This document shows positions 62,957 to 64,000 of a stretch of 64,000 bases of DNA, one piece after another. Position 1 is the stretch's first letter, and every line of letters starts with the position of its first letter. The stretch covers positions 72,050,520 through 72,114,519 of the forward strand of contig JAKCOZ010000001.1 of the NCBI GenBank assembly GCA_022605955.1. The letters run 5' to 3'. Source of the DNA: Rallus limicola. Lineage: Eukaryota > Chordata > Aves > Gruiformes > Rallidae. Below the pieces are notes generated by a model, which was not told the origin of the DNA, did not search any database, and worked only from the letters and a program-made list of their open reading frames with translations. The position numbers and the translations under genes were made by a program.

Positions 62957-64000
62957 ATGGGTGAAAATGTATTGTATGATCTTTTAGAGAAACATCTTGC
63001 CCGTCCTTCTGTACCAGGCATGGACTGGGCACAGAATAATTGGTATAACCTGCAGAGTGTGACAGACCGAATCACTGCTTTACAAAAAGATGCAAAAGTA
63101 CGGCCTGGGAAAGGGAAATCAATCATTTGCGCTGTTCTTGGTGCAAGTCTTGTGGCTGCTATAGATGCAAGAGATAAGCAGAGCACAGCAGACTCACAAA
63201 TCATTCAATCTCTAAACGAGCTTGTACAATCCTTAAAGGGACAGATAGAGATTTTAAAAGAGCATTTGGCAGATAAAAACGAACAGCTGGCAAGTAAAAA
63301 TGCTCAGTTGGATTATTTGCAATCTGTTTTGAAAAACCAACTCCTTGCAAGCGAGGAGAGAGTTAAACCTCCTGAGGAAAAGATTGAATATCCCTATCCG
63401 GATTTGGAGGAGGCAAAACTTAATTCGGATAAATTTGAGGTTCCCACTAGCTGTTTGAGACCTTTGGTCAAAACTGAATTCAAATATGATGAGGAAGATG
63501 AATATTCCCGTGTTATTACGAAACAAGTTCCATTTTCGGCTACTGAATTAGCTACATTAAAAAAGGATTTCAGTCGCACTTCAAAGGAGTCGGAAACAGA
63601 GTATGTTTGGAGAGTGTCACTGTCTGGAGGAGATCGGATCTTGCTAACCGAAAGGGAGGCAGAAGGATATTGGGGTCCGGGAGTGTTTTTAACCACGGGA
63701 AACCACTCTGCACCTTGGTCCCTGACCCAGAGAGCAGCTTTTTGGGCTGGAGGACTTAACCCTTTGGAGAGAGGCGATCCCCTTGCAATTGTAGGAACAG
63801 TTGATCAATTAGTAGAAAGTGTACAAAAAGCAGCATGCCTGCAAATGATATATGATCGGGAACTCAAACCTAAACATGAATCTCCAATGATGATGCCGGT
63901 CGATCCAGACCGTATGACTCCTCTTATAAGAGGACTCCCCGAAACTCTGAAACCAATTGGCATTCAATTGCAAGGGAAAATACAGGCAATACCTCCAGGG
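62957..64000 (+). CDS. Endogenous retrovirus Gag polyprotein, N-terminal 348 residues
   Basis: Gag forms the retroviral particle. The frame starts at ATG 62957, the first ATG after the leader array, and is open for 348 codons to the window edge, so it is incomplete at the 3' end only. Residue 2 is Gly, but residue 6 is Leu rather than Ser or Thr, so N-myristoylation is uncertain. A hydrophobic patch lies near residues 57-69, and residues about 80-135 are rich in heptad Leu/Ile with charged spacers, a likely coiled coil. YPDL at 147-150 fits the YPxL type of ALIX-binding late domain. From about residue 192 (PFSATEL) a capsid-like region follows, with YWGPGVF and WAGGLNPLERGDP. Nucleocapsid zinc knuckles would lie beyond the window. 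Family placement is by resemblance to gamma-like Gag order and is less certain than the Gag call. Confidence 0.8.
   Translation, partial: MGENVLYDLLEKHLARPSVPGMDWAQNNWYNLQSVTDRITALQKDAKVRPGKGKSIICAVLGASLVAAIDARDKQSTADSQIIQSLNELVQSLKGQIEILKEHLADKNEQLASKNAQLDYLQSVLKNQLLASEERVKPPEEKIEYPYPDLEEAKLNSDKFEVPTSCLRPLVKTEFKYDEEDEYSRVITKQVPFSATELATLKKDFSRTSKESETEYVWRVSLSGGDRILLTEREAEGYWGPGVFLTTGNHSAPWSLTQRAAFWAGGLNPLERGDPLAIVGTVDQLVESVQKAACLQMIYDRELKPKHESPMMMPVDPDRMTPLIRGLPETLKPIGIQLQGKIQAIPPG

Larger units (their letters stand above)
61616..64000 (+). mobile_element. Endogenous retrovirus, 5' part (cut by window end)
   Basis: A provirus in plus orientation with 5' LTR, primer-binding site, long leader and the start of gag. 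The window ends inside gag, so pro, pol, env and the 3' LTR cannot be judged. The gag frame is uninterrupted for 348 codons and CpGs in the leader repeats are intact, both signs of a young insertion. The capsid-like part of gag suggests a class I (gamma/epsilon-like) relationship, but pol would be needed to decide. The left boundary is uncertain by about 200 bp. Confidence 0.85.

Noticed and set aside
1..64000. tRNA, snRNA or miRNA genes
   Set aside because: Reading for tRNA B-box strings and cloverleaf-like spacing found only the PBS, which is complementary to a tRNA rather than a gene. A systematic scan (tRNAscan-SE, Infernal) could not be run.

Overview
This window looks like nuclear DNA from a bird. 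It holds several CR1 LINE 3' ends with the avian-type 3' terminus, two copies of an avian ERVL-type LTR, degraded MIR-like SINEs and an AT-rich non-coding background. I recognise no intact cellular protein-coding gene. Apart from one endogenous retrovirus at the right edge, almost everything reads as intronic or intergenic sequence, so the many short open frames are best treated as chance.

Layout. Positions 1-19.8 kb are non-coding and contain an old ERVL LTR (5458-5837), a CR1 with reverse-transcriptase debris (8428-9378), a second CR1 scrap and a possible MIR. At 19.83-21.08 kb there is a strong CpG island with Sp1-type boxes, a perfect MEF2-type site and a consensus splice donor on the minus strand at 20326/20325. 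It is probably the promoter and untranslated first exon of a leftward gene whose first intron would fill the left third of the window. From 21 to 61 kb the sequence is again non-coding, with MIR and CR1 relics, an ancient palindromic repeat, a run of 25 G, and one well-preserved ERVL solo LTR on the minus strand (51264-51854) flanked by a perfect 5-bp target duplication. Two weak candidate exons on the plus strand (22521-22591 and 27973-28094) are phase-compatible.

The most interesting region is 61.4-64.0 kb, the 5' part of a young endogenous retrovirus in plus orientation. In order it has an LTR with octamer motif, TATA box and poly(A) signal; a primer-binding site matching the 3' end of a serine tRNA at 19 of 20 positions; an unusual leader made of eight tandem units of about 70 bp; and a gag frame open for 348 codons to the window edge. 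Each leader unit can fold as two RNA hairpins, one capped by a UUCG or CUCG tetraloop and one with a 6-bp stem kept by A-U/G-U exchange. The gag ATG lies inside a truncated ninth unit. All CpGs in the three conserved CpG positions of the units are intact, which argues for recent insertion. This structured leader array is my best candidate for an undescribed system; packaging, dimerisation or translation control are possible roles.
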